A DNA stretch of 64,000 bases, from positions 45,749,062-45,813,061 of the forward strand of contig CM067545.1 of assembly GCA_034509755.1 (NCBI GenBank), given 5' to 3'. The notes under the pieces were generated by a model. It did not search any database. It saw nothing but the letters and a program-made list of their open reading frames with translations, and was not told the origin of the DNA. Made by a program: the position numbers and the translations under genes. This document shows positions 55,401 to 64,000 of this stretch, in pieces (the first letter of the stretch is position 1; each line of letters opens with the position of its first letter). This stretch comes from Anisodus tanguticus. Taxonomy: Eukaryota; Streptophyta; Magnoliopsida; Solanales; Solanaceae.

Positions 55401-58400
55401 TTTAGATTTCAGAGTCTGTCTCCAAACCTCCAGCTTAGCGTTCACTCCGCTGCAAGTCTCATCAATAATGACTATGTCATCTACGAATAACATACACCAT
55501 GGCACCTCCCCTTGAATTTGTCACGTCAGTCCATCAATCACCAAGGCAAATAAGAATGGGCTAAGAGCTGATCCATGGTGCAGCCCCATCATCACTGGAA
55601 AGTGCTCCGATTCTCCTTCCACTGTCCGTACCCTGGTCTCGACTCCATCATACATATCCTTGATCGCCCTAGTGTATGCCACAAGTACACCTCTAACCTC
55701 CAAACATCTCCATATAACCTTCCTGGAAACTTTGTCGTATGCCTTCTCGAGGTCAATGAAAACCATATATAAGTCTTTCTTCCTCTCTCTATACTGCTCC
55801 ACCAACCTCCTAATAAGATGAATGATTTCTGTGGTTGAACGCCCCGGCATGAATCCAAACTGGTTTTCGGAAATAGACACGCCTCTTCTCACCCTCATCT
55901 CCACGACTTTTTTCCAAACTTTCATAGTGTGGCTTAGCAGCTTGATAACTCTATAATTGCAACTCTATAGTTGTTGCCACTCTGAATATCACATTTGTTC
56001 TTGTACAACGGGATCATTGTACTCTAACTCCATTCTTTAGGCATTCTCATCAAATTAAAAATGACGTTAAACAACTCAATCATCCAATCCAAACCTGTCA
56101 TGTATGCGCTCTTTCAAAATTCAACTGGATCTCATCAGGCACGGTCGCTCGTCCGCTGCGCATCCCGCGAATAGCACCCTTAACCTCCTCAACCTTGATG
56201 CTTCTACAATACCCAAAATCCTGATACCTACCAGATTGCTCCAGATCTTCCAGCACAATGTCTCTATCTCCTTTTTCGTTCAAGAGTTTATGGAAGTAGG
56301 ATTGTCACCTCTGCCTAATATGCGCGTCCTCCACCTGTACTTTGTTGTCCTCGTCCTTGATGCACCTCACGTGATCCAAGTCGCGGGCCCTTCTCTCACT
56401 CGCCTTGGTTAGTCTGTGCAACTTCATATCCCCGTCTTTCTCCTCTAATTCCACATATAGGCGTTTAAAAGCCGTCATTTTCACCGCCGTAACAGCCAGC
56501 TTTGCCTCCTACCTCGCCATCTTATACAGTTCCCTACTCGTCCACTTCTCCAGCTCATTTTTGCTTTCTACCAATTTCACATACGCCGCTTTCTTCGCTT
56601 CCACCTTCTTTTGAACTTTACAATTCCACCACAGGTCCCCATCGATGCCCACCACGGCTACCCCTCGAAACCCCAAACATTTCTCTAGCTACCTCTCGAA
56701 TGCAACTGGCCGTCCTGTCCCACATACTAGTCGCATGTCCCCACTACTCCCCCAAACCCCCTTGGCCATCAACCTCTCCCCCATATCCTTTGCACTAGCC
56801 ATGGTCAAACTCCCCCATTTGATTTTTAACCTGTCATCTACAGCCCTCCTTTTCTTCTCCATCTTGATCTCCAAATCCATCACCAAAAGCTTATGTCAGG
56901 TTGTAAGATACTCCCTCGGAATAACTTTACAGTCTTTACAAAGACCGTTGTCAACCTTTCTAAGGAGCAAAAAGTCTATCTGAGTATTAGCCACCGAACT
57001 ACGAAAAATCACCAAGTGCTCCTCCTTCAGGAACCTCGAATTGGCTATCACCCTCCCAGCAGCTCTAGCGAACTCCAAAAGTGAGACGTCTCCCCCATTC
57101 CTATCTTCGAGGCCAAAGCCTCCATGCACGTCGTCATAACCCACGAAAGTGACCCAATATCTCCATTGAAATCTCCTCCTATAAATAACTTCACAGTGGG
57201 TGGTATCCACCCACCACCTCGTCCAAATCCTCTCAAAAGCGCCTCTTCTCATCCTCGTCCAAGCCCGCCTGTGGCGCGTAAGCACTAATAATGTTCATAG
57301 TGAACCCTCCAACTACCAATTTAATCGTCATTATCCTGTCATTGACCCTCCTAACCTCTACCACCTGATCTCTTAGCTCGTTGTCTACTAAAATGGCTAC
57401 CCTATTCCTATACCTCGACCTGTTCGAGAACCATAACTTATACCCGTCCGCATCCTTAGCCTTAGGTCCTACCCATTTGGTCTCTTGGACACAGGCTATA
57501 TTAATCATCATCTTCTTAAGAATCTTAACTAGCTCTATGAACTTCTCCATTAAAGTCCCAATATTCCAAGACCATATTCTCAGCCTAGCATCTCCCTTAC
57601 CCACTTACCCCCTAACCCTCGCCCCGTCCCCGACCGAGAACATGACCCTAGTCTACCATCAGTTACCAAATCCACTAAAGCAAATATAAAATAATAGACT
57701 ACTCAAACGTTTACCCTAAAACAGGAAGGGATCAAAGTGAAAGCACAAGTTAACAAGAATCTAGAGGCAAGTAAAACCACTACGCCAAGAATGTAATAAC
57801 TAAAGACCAGAAGGGTAAATGCAAGAACATAAAGTCACGAATCACTACAGCGAAGCAGCAAAACATAACAATAAGGATAAGCACAAAGAATAGATACGGG
57901 CAACCAGAGGTACCAACTCCAATTCAATCGAACCTGTTTGCCGGCGAAAATCATTGTTTACCGGTACTGTTCACCAGCACCTGAAGTACTATTCACTTGA
58001 GTTTTCACCAAAAAGTCGAGTACCTGTGTAGATCGAGGAGAAAAAAGAACAAAAAGAAGGAAGGAGAAGAGAGAAACCAACGAGAGTCGGATGAAGGATT
58101 TGAAATTTGGGGGTATTGAGCAAAATCAAGAAGTACCCACAAGTGAAACATTTGAAATTTGGGAGTTTTGAACTGACCCACAAGTGAAAGATTGGAAATT
58201 TGGGAGTTTTGAGCAAAAATAACAAGACCCATAAGAGAAAAATTCAAGAATAGAGGATTTTTGACAGACCGAGTTGTGAAAAGCAAAGCTATATTTTATC
58301 CTGAGACCTCGAATGACTTTCAGTTCTATCTTGTTTACCAGAATATTCAATGCGACGGCAATCTTTGGTTCAGAAGATATACATGTATCAAATAGTATAA

Positions 58401-59169
58401 CTTGTTTCTCCGACACAAATTACGCCACAGAATAAATCTAAAGTTGAGACTCTACTTTTCTTTGAATAATAATAATATGTTTACACTATAATTGCTGAAG
58501 GATCAAATAAAATTAATATTTACACAATATGAAATAACACCCCTCTCAGATATTCATACGAAAACTGTATAGCAGATATACTAATATGAAAACCAATGGT
58601 GAAAGCCATCAGTATAACCACCATAAAACTGTTAAAAAGAAAGAGAGAGTCGGGAAGAGGAAGAAGAAGAGCTGAGAGTCGGAGCACGATTGCTAGAAGT
58701 GACCACCATCAAACTCCAAACTCCAAGCTACAGACTCAAAATCAAGTTCAAGAAGATACATAACTAGGAAGATGCATAAGAAAACTAAGAAAAGAATTCC
58801 TAATAAGTAAGAAAACATAACAAATGAAAGTAGATAAATCTATAACAAGATCTAAAGAGCAGCCCGGTACACCAAGCTCCCGCTAGATGCGGGGTCTATT
58901 GTCAGCCTTACCCTGCATTTGTGCAAGAGGTTGTTTCCACGGCTCAATCAAGAGGTTGTTTCCACGGCTCAAACCCGTGACCTCCTGGTCATGGCATCAA
59001 TTTTACCAGTTACGCCAAGGCTCCCCTTCTGTAACAAGTACTAATAACACTTATATTGTAGCTCAGTACCTGAATCTCCAACAACAAGAACCCTGACTTG
59101 ACCACAAGGTGGACCACCATTCAACTCTTTACTCTCCCTTTCCCTTTCCCTTTCCCTCCAAAACATCAT
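46443..59169 (-). CDS. LIP1: LIP1-type small GTPase (Rab-like), seven exons
   Basis: Coding exons on the minus strand are 59070-59169, 49700-49791, 49464-49605, 48707-49011, 47444-47497, 47229-47359 and 46443-46629. They total 1011 nt, 336 aa, all joins in phase with GT-AG borders. The start MMFWRERERERESKELNGGP resembles LIP1 proteins. G motifs are P-loop GDSGVGKTS (31-39, split by intron 1), WDISGH (91-96) and NKAD (162-165). A long insert, GGPGGLPVPYIVIGNKAD, and the C-terminal IRRRYFSDDLPGN and PLPAQRNLTPPPTLYPQQP are family hallmarks. There is no C-terminal prenylation cysteine (ends KRSDIIV), as in LIP1. In Arabidopsis LIP1 affects the circadian period and salt responses (established knowledge); the same role here is inferred. 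Intron 1 is about 9.3 kb and full of insertions. All motifs look intact. Confidence 0.95.
47752..47931 (-). mobile_element. Au-type SINE in LIP1 intron 4
   Basis: The + strand reads GGCAGCCCAGTGCACAAAGC, CCGCATTAGCAGGGTCC, TTCCACGGTTCGAAATCCGT and AGGGCTGCTCCCC, the reverse complement of the Au SINE order. Its 14-base T tail on the minus strand abuts at 47736-47751. It lies in the same direction as the host gene. Confidence 0.75.
47932..48095. repeat. Local duplication in LIP1 intron 4
   Basis: CAAATCTGATTAATTCTGAA with CCAATAATAAAGG at about 47945-47977 recurs as CAAATCTGATTAGTTCTGAA with CCAATAATAAAAG at about 48057-48090. Confidence 0.75.
51190..52740 (+). pseudogene. Processed pseudogene of a KDM3/IBM1-like JmjC histone demethylase
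   Basis: Across shifting frames the order follows plant JMJ25/IBM1-type proteins: ELMGKAEDIATRFELKHMPE, DDSDDNYLY, DLHQEDLKHFQS, VLETASRLSWEPMVM, LDWCEVEVNI, FDNDGWPQILQLKDWPPSDL, LPFKEYT-like sequence, GYLNLAAKLPKGSLKP-like sequence, VSKLHHDMSDAVNV (the HxD iron-binding position), LTPDQLSENM, ELQMAEDKKE and GGALWDIFRRQDVPKLEEYL with ENFREFRHIHC. Blocks follow at protein spacing with no introns, so it looks retro-copied, though no poly-A or target duplication was found. Stops and frameshifts abound and the C-terminal part of JmjC is missing after about 52640. It is antisense to LIP1 within intron 1. Confidence 0.85.
53415..53535. repeat. TRIM-like LTR fragment
   Basis: GGGCCTAACTCAACCCCAAA, TAGGTAATCC-type words on the complement, and CCAATGTGGGACCTAAAACC are the reverse-complement style of the TRIM LTRs at 13255. 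There is one copy, with no internal region. Confidence 0.5.
53625..53775 (-). mobile_element. tRNA-derived SINE in LIP1 intron 1
   Basis: The + strand begins AAGGTGGTGTCCAAGCCAGT and ends TTCATTGATCGCGCGCTAAG, CCACATCCTCG. The minus-strand A-box region is TGGCTTAGCGCGCGATC. It shares words with the fragment at 38640. Confidence 0.6.
53815..54270. repeat. Triplicated target sequence around successive LINE insertions
   Basis: The block ending TTTTACCATCAAACTCCAAG occurs three times: 53815-53901 and 53914-54002 at full length (about 87 bp, from ACTATTAGCATCTATTATTT), and 54213-54270 in part. Copy 1 is followed only by CAA repeats, copy 2 by a short LINE 3' fragment, copy 3 by the full LINE. Confidence 0.85.
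54003..54212 (-). mobile_element. 5'-truncated RTE LINE 3' fragment
   Basis: From the tail AACAACAACAACATATCC through GTGTACGCAGACCTTAACTC to AAGCAGTATGAAAATGCTGG. It matches the 3' UTR of the neighbouring full LINE and is flanked by the ~53-bp duplication beginning TCTTCAAGCATTTCTGAATC. Confidence 0.85.
54717..56300 (-). pseudogene. LINE reverse transcriptase and C-terminal domain
   Basis: Minus-strand order: EEVKGAIRGMRSGRATVPDE near 56200; then, after several frame changes, RVRRGVSISENQFGFMPGRS, VFIDLEKAYDKVSRKVIWRC, MGLHHGSALSPFLFALVIDG and a stop. The catalytic LFVDDIVIID follows at about 55480. Then come ECKFRNGSDFDPDVEVRLDT, FKYLGSIIQGDGEIDDDVTH, MRMLRSMCGHTRRDMIRNDD, VQRRDTNATVRRCERLAMDG and a final RIRVEG with stop at 54717. 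This is the RT of the RTE clade. Stops at several points make it inactive, but the FxDD motif is preserved. Confidence 0.88.
56896..57604 (-). pseudogene. LINE apurinic-type endonuclease domain
   Basis: The frame from 57604 reads MGKGDARLRIWSWNIGTLME (the WNIGTL Asn), ACVQETKWVG (catalytic Glu), and GGFTMNIISAYAPQAGLDED. A frame change is followed by LFIGGDFNGDIGSLSW, and further on by SSVANTQIDFLLLRK. These are the ordered motifs of APE-type endonucleases that nick the target for target-primed reverse transcription. At least two frame changes break it. It is upstream of, and originally continuous with, the RT. Confidence 0.85.
58098..58250. repeat. Tandem ~50-bp repeats in the LINE 5' region
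   Basis: Three units share GATTTGAAATTTGGGGGT, CATTTGAAATTTGGGAGT and GATTGGAAATTTGGGAGT, each followed by TTTGA(G/A)C and an ACCCACAAGTGAAA-type spacer. Confidence 0.7.
58860..59030 (-). mobile_element. Au SINE next to the 5' splice site of LIP1 intron 1
   Basis: The + strand reads AGCCCGGTACACCAAGCTCC, CAGCCTTACCCTGCATTTGT, CCCGTGACCTCCTGGTCATG and TTACGCCAAGGCTCCCCTTC, the reverse complement of the Au SINE. A 24-bp segment ending TTTCCACGGCTCAA is tandemly duplicated at about 58926-58973. Its edge is about 39 bp from the exon 1 donor. Confidence 0.88.
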
Positions 59170-60160
59170 CTCCTCCAAAAACCCCAAATCAAAACCAACA
59201 AAAACAATCCAATTTTAACCAAAAATAAAATTTTCAAACCAACCCAAATCAGCTAATCAACTCAAGTACCATAAAACACACTAAATCTCCACAACAAACA
59301 ACATTTCTTCAATACACATAAACAAAATTTGGATCCAAAACCCATATCACATAACAAAATACTTCAATTTCAAGAACCCATTTTTTCAAATACATTTAAG
59401 ATTCAAGATCATACACTGAATTAACCAAAACCCAAATACAATAGATCTATCAAGAAATCTTGAAATGAGTGATTTTAACTTTGCATTAAGAAAAACTGAT
59501 TGGGTGTTTTGGGTAATGATTTTCTTTGTTTTATATCAGTATAGTAGTGATTTGGGAGTATATTTTGTTAACTTTTTGGGTAGATTGGTGTAGAGATCGA
59601 GCAAAATTGTTCATAAGACAGTTTAGACGGTTGATGTGTCACCGACCAGAATTAAAGCAAAGACTCTTGGAAGCCCAAAAGGCTGGCTATGGCCCAATTA
59701 TATTAGGCCTGATCCATGTGGTGGTACCTTTTGATATGCAAAGGTGTAAGTTTAGCCACTTGAGACTGAAATTGTAAAAACTCTCGTCTCAAGTTTAAAT
59801 TTAGTTTGGAGTTTGGTATATTTTTACCTATCTATGGAGGTGGAGTAATAAGTTTTAGTTTATGTTGTTCTTGATCATAATTCTTTTTTCTATTTTTACT
59901 ATCTGAAATATATTGTTTGCACATATCAAATAGTAATTTTTTAACGTGAATATAAGGTTTGAGTCAAAATTATTGGGTTCTGCCGAGCCCGTAGCTAAAT
60001 GGTGGCACAGCTCCTGCTTGTGCAAGTAATAAATTTCAAGCATATGGATCAGAAAGATGCTCGATATCATATGATTGCAGACCCAACCCCTTATTTGAAA
60101 AAATTATCCACTTTAACGAAAAGAGACATGAGATAAGAAATTCAATTATAGTTATCCTGA
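59170..60160 (-). promoter_or_regulatory. 5' leader and upstream region of LIP1
   Basis: Immediately upstream of the ATG the minus strand is pyrimidine- and G-rich, then T-rich for about 350 bp, as in a plant 5' leader. I cannot place a transcription start. The 83-codon + strand frame at 59526-59777 has no recognisable domain. Confidence 0.3.
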
Positions 60161-60700
60161 GTTTAAGTTAATTCTATTTTGTCTCTTCCTCATCCAGCTA
60201 GCTCATTGTTTAGCCATTTAAGCCTTGGCCCGCCATCTTCTTTTCATTCCAAGAAATATATGATAAAAAAACTCAACGTTTGGCTTTCTATGGCCAAACT
60301 TCTAACTAACGTGTCTGAAATTTGGTTTACTATGACAAACTTCAAACATGTATGTCAAAATTTTTAATCAATATTTGGAGTTTCAGGCACAAACGTTTGG
60401 AACATAGAGTAGTTTTTCTTATGTTTGAACTATCAATCTTCATCGTTATCAACGTTTTCAAGTTTTTAAACAATACTTAATGATTTAAACTCACTTTTCA
60501 CATTCGCAATTCAAGACTCACTTTTTCAAACTTTCAAAAATAACAACTTTTGGATGGTGTCTTAATAAATTTAAAAAAGAAGAGTAGTTTTCTGTGAAGT
60601 TTGCTTACACTGACTACCAGTTAAATATTTTAGAAAACTTTGTTATAAATTAAACGAGAGAATATAAATAGAAGGGGAAACAACACCAAAAACCCCTAAA
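60161..60700. other. Intergenic, possible dispersed repeat around 60270-60560
   Basis: Words such as GGCTTTCTATGGCCAAACTT and GTTTCAGGCACAAACGTTTG look like a dispersed Solanaceae repeat, but I cannot define ends. Confidence 0.3.
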
Positions 60701-60794
60701 ATGTAAAATAATTACCCGCCCCATGCTCCTCCTAAACTAATTAGCTTCTTACCCAACCCGCCGAACTATGTGTCTGACGTACCCCTCGTCCAAA

Positions 60795-60960
60795 ACTCTT
60801 CCTCCATGATATCATCGCAGTATATTTATATATCATGATGATATCATGGAGGAATAAGAGAAGAACTAAAACATTCTTCCATAATACTATTTCAATATAT
60901 TTATATATCATGTTGGTATCATAATTTAGGAGGTATGTCGGATACATAGTTTTAATATTT
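60795..60960. repeat. Palindromic AT-rich repeat
   Basis: CTCCATGATATCATCGCAGT and ATGATGATATCATGGAGGA are inverted about a TATTTATATATC core (60800-60855). The core and ATATTTATATATCATG recur at about 60896-60915 after a second TTCTTCCATAATACT. Confidence 0.65.
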
Positions 60961-61408
60961 TTTGGAGATGCAAAAGAAATGAGATATGAGCCGGTAATTA
61001 TTTTGGTTTGAGGGCTACACACGTTCTTTCCCCTAAATAGAATGCCCCTCAAATTTTTACAAGTTGGAGCTCACCAAACTTTGCTTTTACATTTCTCCTT
61101 GCACAAATTATATAGGAAAAATCACACAAGCTATTTAAATAAGATCTCATATTACTAAATATTAGATACTTTACCTTATTACAAAACATAACAAGTATAT
61201 ATTACATTTTGTATCATATCTGGAAAAAAGAAAAGAACATATCCCCCTTCCCCTTTCTCCTTCATGCTTGTTTCTAAATTATTTTCTCCTATAAATTATT
61301 TTTTGGAGATACGAAAGAAAGAACATTTACGAAAATCTTAAACTTTTCTGAAAAAAGAGGCAACTTCATCCAAAATGATCCTTGAGTTAATAGTTAAAAC
61401 ATATTATT

Positions 61409-61620
61409 TGTCATATTAGCGAATATTCTCCGAATATTCTCTGTATATTTTGTAATTATGATAGATGTATATTTAAGGTAACTTAAGATTCTAATTGTAT
61501 TAGGAATCAACCTTTGTAAGGTAAGTTAGGATTCGTACCATATTAGGAATCAACCTTTGTACAGCTATATATATTGTGAATAATGAAAGGAATCCCTAAG
61601 GGAAATTATTTCATCTTTCA
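61409..61620 (+). repeat. Probable solo LTR
   Basis: It begins TGTCATATTAGCGAATATTC and ends GGAAATTATTTCATCTTTCA, with the usual TG...CA ends. An internal ~60-bp direct repeat centres on AGGAATCAACCTTTGTA. The flanking bases (TTATT and TGTCA) do not match. No coding region adjoins it. Confidence 0.45.
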
Positions 61621-62480
61621 TGTCATTCTAACTCCATTATGTCGCAAAGTGTAGCAGGTCTGGAAATTAGTTAAAGGAAAGGTTGTAGGAGGCGTAAAAC
61701 TAGCTACCTAACTTAAGAACACAATTGAATGATAACGGCAAATGAAGTCTTAAAAATTAAGTAAAAATAAAATTGAATATCAAGTAGTGATTTATTTAGT
61801 AACTGCCGTTCTAACTCTTGTCGGGGGTCTCCATCCACAAAAGCAATATATAGATTTTAGTCAACCATCGACAAATTTCAAGATTCTCGATATTCAAAGC
61901 AATCAATATAATAGAATCCGTATGATTTAATTATTGGTGTTAATCGATAAAGTGAACTACTAATTTCAAAGATCAACTAGAAAGTACATAACTTTGAGAT
62001 AATAGAAAGCTCAATCAAAATCCAAATACATTGGAACTGCATGCAAAACCAAACAATTTATACGGGAAACGTGAATTAAATACCTTGAAGAGTGCTATGC
62101 AGAGGTAACGGTGTAAGTTCAGGGGTTGATGTACTTAAGACACAACTATGATAAATTTGTTTATGATATAAAGCTTACAAAGAAAGATTGCTGCTTGCGT
62201 ACATTTGTGAAATGTAAGATTAGTGCCTATTCACTTTGTATATTCAATTGATTTTTTTATGTATTATCTGGAACTGTAACACATGTATATTGACCGAGTA
62301 ACTATCGGAAGCACCAATATTGAACAACAACAAACACTTCAAAATATAAATGTTGTAGGCCAGACCCCATCTAGTAAGTAGAATAGAAAGAACTCAAAGA
62401 GTCTGTACACTATCCTTATTTACACAAAATATTATTCCTATAAATTCAAATTATATGTAGTCATTATTCCGCGATGTATG
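61621..62480. other. Intergenic, nothing recognised
   Basis: No gene or mobile element is supported in this stretch. Confidence 0.5.
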
Positions 62481-62484
62481 CTCA

Positions 62485-62745
62485 AACGGGCAGCACTAAA
62501 CTAGGGAAGTCTCACAACATGGAGTCTAGGGAGGGTAGAGTGTACGCAGACCTTACCTCTACCTTGGTAAGTAAAGATGTTGTTTCCGAAAGACCCTCGG
62601 CTAAAAAAAAAAAGCATAAGCACAAGCAAAACAAGAGAAACGGTCAGACCAGGACAAAAAATTTAAAGCAGTATGAAAATGAGAGTAACAAAAGCGAATA
62701 AGTCATGATAAAAAGCATTCTAAAATTCATAATTCCAGCAGTGTA
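62485..62745 (-). mobile_element. 5'-truncated RTE LINE 3' end
   Basis: The + strand has GTGTACGCAGACCTTACCTC, AAGACCCTCGGC, GAGAAACGGTCAGACC and AAGCAGTATGAAAATGAGAG, the LINE 3' UTR. The CAA tail is missing at its left edge. Confidence 0.8.
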
Positions 62746-62946
62746 TGCGACACATTTAAACTATTCCAAAAGTGCAGTTAGTTTTTGGAGCTGACGGATC
62801 ACACCCCTCCCCCCTCCTTTCAGAAATGTCAGCCATCTCTAATACCTCCCCGAATGAACTTCCCTGAAAGCAATAATACAAAAAGATCAAAGTTCTTGAA
62901 TTGAACTGAATAAACCTCTTCCTTTATTTATAAAAAAAAATTAGTA

Positions 62947-63182
62947 CTCCCTTTGTCCCAACTTATATGACATATTTTTTTTTAGTCAGTCCCAAAAAGA
63001 ATAACATTTTTCCTTATTTGACAATAATTTAACTTTAAATTTTACAATTTACGCTTAACGAAATGATTTATAACCACACAAATATCTTTGGCTTGTTTTA
63101 GACCACAAGATTTAAAATCTTCATTTATTTCTTAAACTCTATGTCCAGTCAAACTATATCACATAAATTGAGATGAATGGAA
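62947..63182. mobile_element. Stowaway-like MITE with TA duplication
   Basis: It begins CTCCCTTTGTCCCAACTTAT and ends ATTGAGATGAATGGAA with TA on each side. Its interior is very similar to 40777-40999. Confidence 0.8.
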
Positions 63183-63350
63183 TACTTTCAAGATCTGTAA
63201 TTAATTAACATGGGTGACTCAGCACGATCAGTGGCCTAAAGCGAAAATTTATTAAGATATCATAAATATTTTATATAAAAATCATGGATTTTTTAAAAAA
63301 AATTCACTCTTTTAACCTTTTTTGATGCAAACCTATAAATTTATCCTTTT

Positions 63351-63686
63351 AGGAATTAATTAATTCAATTACAAATAAAACCAAATGATTCATAAAAATT
63401 GAGTTTAAAACAGAATATAAAATCGTCTGAAAGAAGAAAAGAATAAATGTACGGGATAGAAAAATCAGAACCAACAGAGTGGGTATACATACTAAATTAT
63501 GAGAGATAAAATGTAGCCTTTTATTTATGATAATTAATTAATTCAAATATTTACTTTAATGGACAAATAAAAATAATTGGTTCAGAAAAATTGAGTTTAA
63601 AACGGAATATAAAACCTTCCGAAACAGAAAACAAAAAAGAATAAATATACGGAATAGAAAATCATAACCAACGGAGTAGATATATA
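63351..63686. repeat. Direct duplication of about 150-180 bp
   Basis: AATTAATTAATTCAA, AAAATTGAGTTTAAAAC, GGAATATAAAA and AACCAAC(A/G)GAGT occur in the same order at about 63353-63490 and 63530-63680. Confidence 0.7.
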
Positions 63687-64000
63687 TGTTAAATATACAT
63701 ACGATATACACAATATACACGTGTATATCGTATGTATATTCAGTCTCGGTTTAGTGTATATGGCCGTATATAGTCTCGGCTTTAGGTAAGGTTTTAGTCT
63801 CCTAGTTTAGGTAATGTTGTGGTGTAATTATTATTGTACACTTACCATAATATTTGTATTACCATAATTGTATAGTTAGTATCCAAGTAGAATAAGGTTT
63901 TAGGAGTAGAATAAGAATAGGATTTTCCTATTATGGAAATATGTAAATTGTATATATACTATTTCAATTAATGAAAATAATCAAGGGATTATTTCTTTCA
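63687..64000 (+). repeat. LTR of the same copia family as the tandem array
   Basis: It begins TGTTAAATATACATACGATA, aligns with the start of the LTR at 29202, keeps the TTATTGTACACTTACC block found in the other array LTRs, and ends GGGATTATTTCTTTCA at the last base of the window. It is either the 5' LTR of an element continuing to the right or a solo LTR. Confidence 0.85.

Larger units (their letters stand above)
54271..58704 (-). mobile_element. Near-complete RTE-type LINE in LIP1 intron 1
   Basis: The 3' tail (CAACAACAACAATAACAAC on the + strand) follows ACCATCAAACTCCAAGATAC at 54251-54270. The same words, with a 7-bp internal duplication, stand at 58705-58731, giving a ~20-bp target-site duplication and a 4.4-kb element. 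Endonuclease and RT are both present but interrupted. It lies in the same orientation as the host gene. The 5' ~1 kb (57,700-58,704) is non-coding. Confidence 0.85.
49792..59069 (-). other. LIP1 intron 1, about 9.3 kb
   Basis: Donor GTACTG follows GATTCAG at 59070; the acceptor GGTAG precedes GTGTGGGG at 49791. The intron interrupts codon 34 within the P-loop. It contains, from its 5' end, an Au SINE, the full RTE LINE with nested fragments, a tRNA-derived SINE, a TRIM-like fragment and an antisense JmjC pseudogene. From 49792 to about 51190 nothing else is recognised apart from a C-rich tract (50480-50520) and a GA/GGGA-rich tract (50712-50770). Confidence 0.85.

Noticed and set aside
56104..57689. 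Several + strand frames of 60-122 codons within the LINE
   Set aside because: They are antisense shadows of the LINE endonuclease and RT.
59526..59777. 83-codon + strand frame upstream of LIP1
   Set aside because: No recognisable domain; it lies in the upstream region and reads in the opposite direction.
1..64000. CRISPR array or bacterial operon
   Set aside because: No regularly spaced short repeats with unique spacers; split genes and plant retroelements show nuclear plant DNA.

Overview
This is plant nuclear DNA, most likely from a member of the Solanaceae. It is AT-rich, with split genes that have GT-AG introns. It is crowded with repeat types I know from tomato, potato, pepper and tobacco: Ty1/copia LTR elements, RTE-type LINEs with TTG tails, Au and other tRNA-derived SINEs, Stowaway-like MITEs, a hAT element and a TRIM. 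No search was run; the family assignment rests on recognition. Only three intact host protein-coding genes are supported, all in 36.8-59.2 kb.

Layout. 1-2085 holds a decayed copia-like remnant. 2.6-4.1 kb has broken coding fragments and a foldback repeat. 4112-9958 is one complete but inactivated minus-strand copia element with 5-bp target-site duplications (TSDs). 10.4-14.1 kb is a patchwork: a MITE split by a LINE tail, a second decayed MITE, an RNase H-like fragment, a LINE fragment, a cytochrome P450 pseudogene that has lost its heme cysteine, and a TRIM. 14.3-16.8 kb looks like a solo LTR. 18.07-29.46 kb is a head-to-tail array of four copia units joined by shared LTRs. 29.5-32.8 kb is mostly unrecognised. 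32.8-36.6 kb has two damaged LINE copies.

Genes. 36865-38543 (+) encodes a small protein with a signal peptide, LEA-like repeats and a C-terminal HDEL. 39325-39705 (-) encodes a conserved plant Cys-rich protein of unknown function with a membrane anchor. 46443-59169 (-) is a complete seven-exon gene for a LIP1-type small GTPase (336 aa); its P-loop is split by a first intron of about 9.3 kb. That intron holds a near-complete RTE LINE, nested LINE fragments, two SINEs and an antisense processed pseudogene of a KDM3/IBM1-like JmjC histone demethylase. Between the Cys-rich gene and the GTPase gene lie a MITE, a hAT element with perfect 8-bp TSDs and a SINE with 12-bp TSDs.

59.2-64 kb is intergenic, with an LTR-like sequence, a LINE tail and a MITE. 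It ends exactly at the 3' boundary of an LTR of the same family as the tandem array. The genes show no functional linkage. The main biological interest is structural: the LTR-sharing copia array, repeated LINE insertion at one intronic site, and the predicted ER-resident LEA-like protein.
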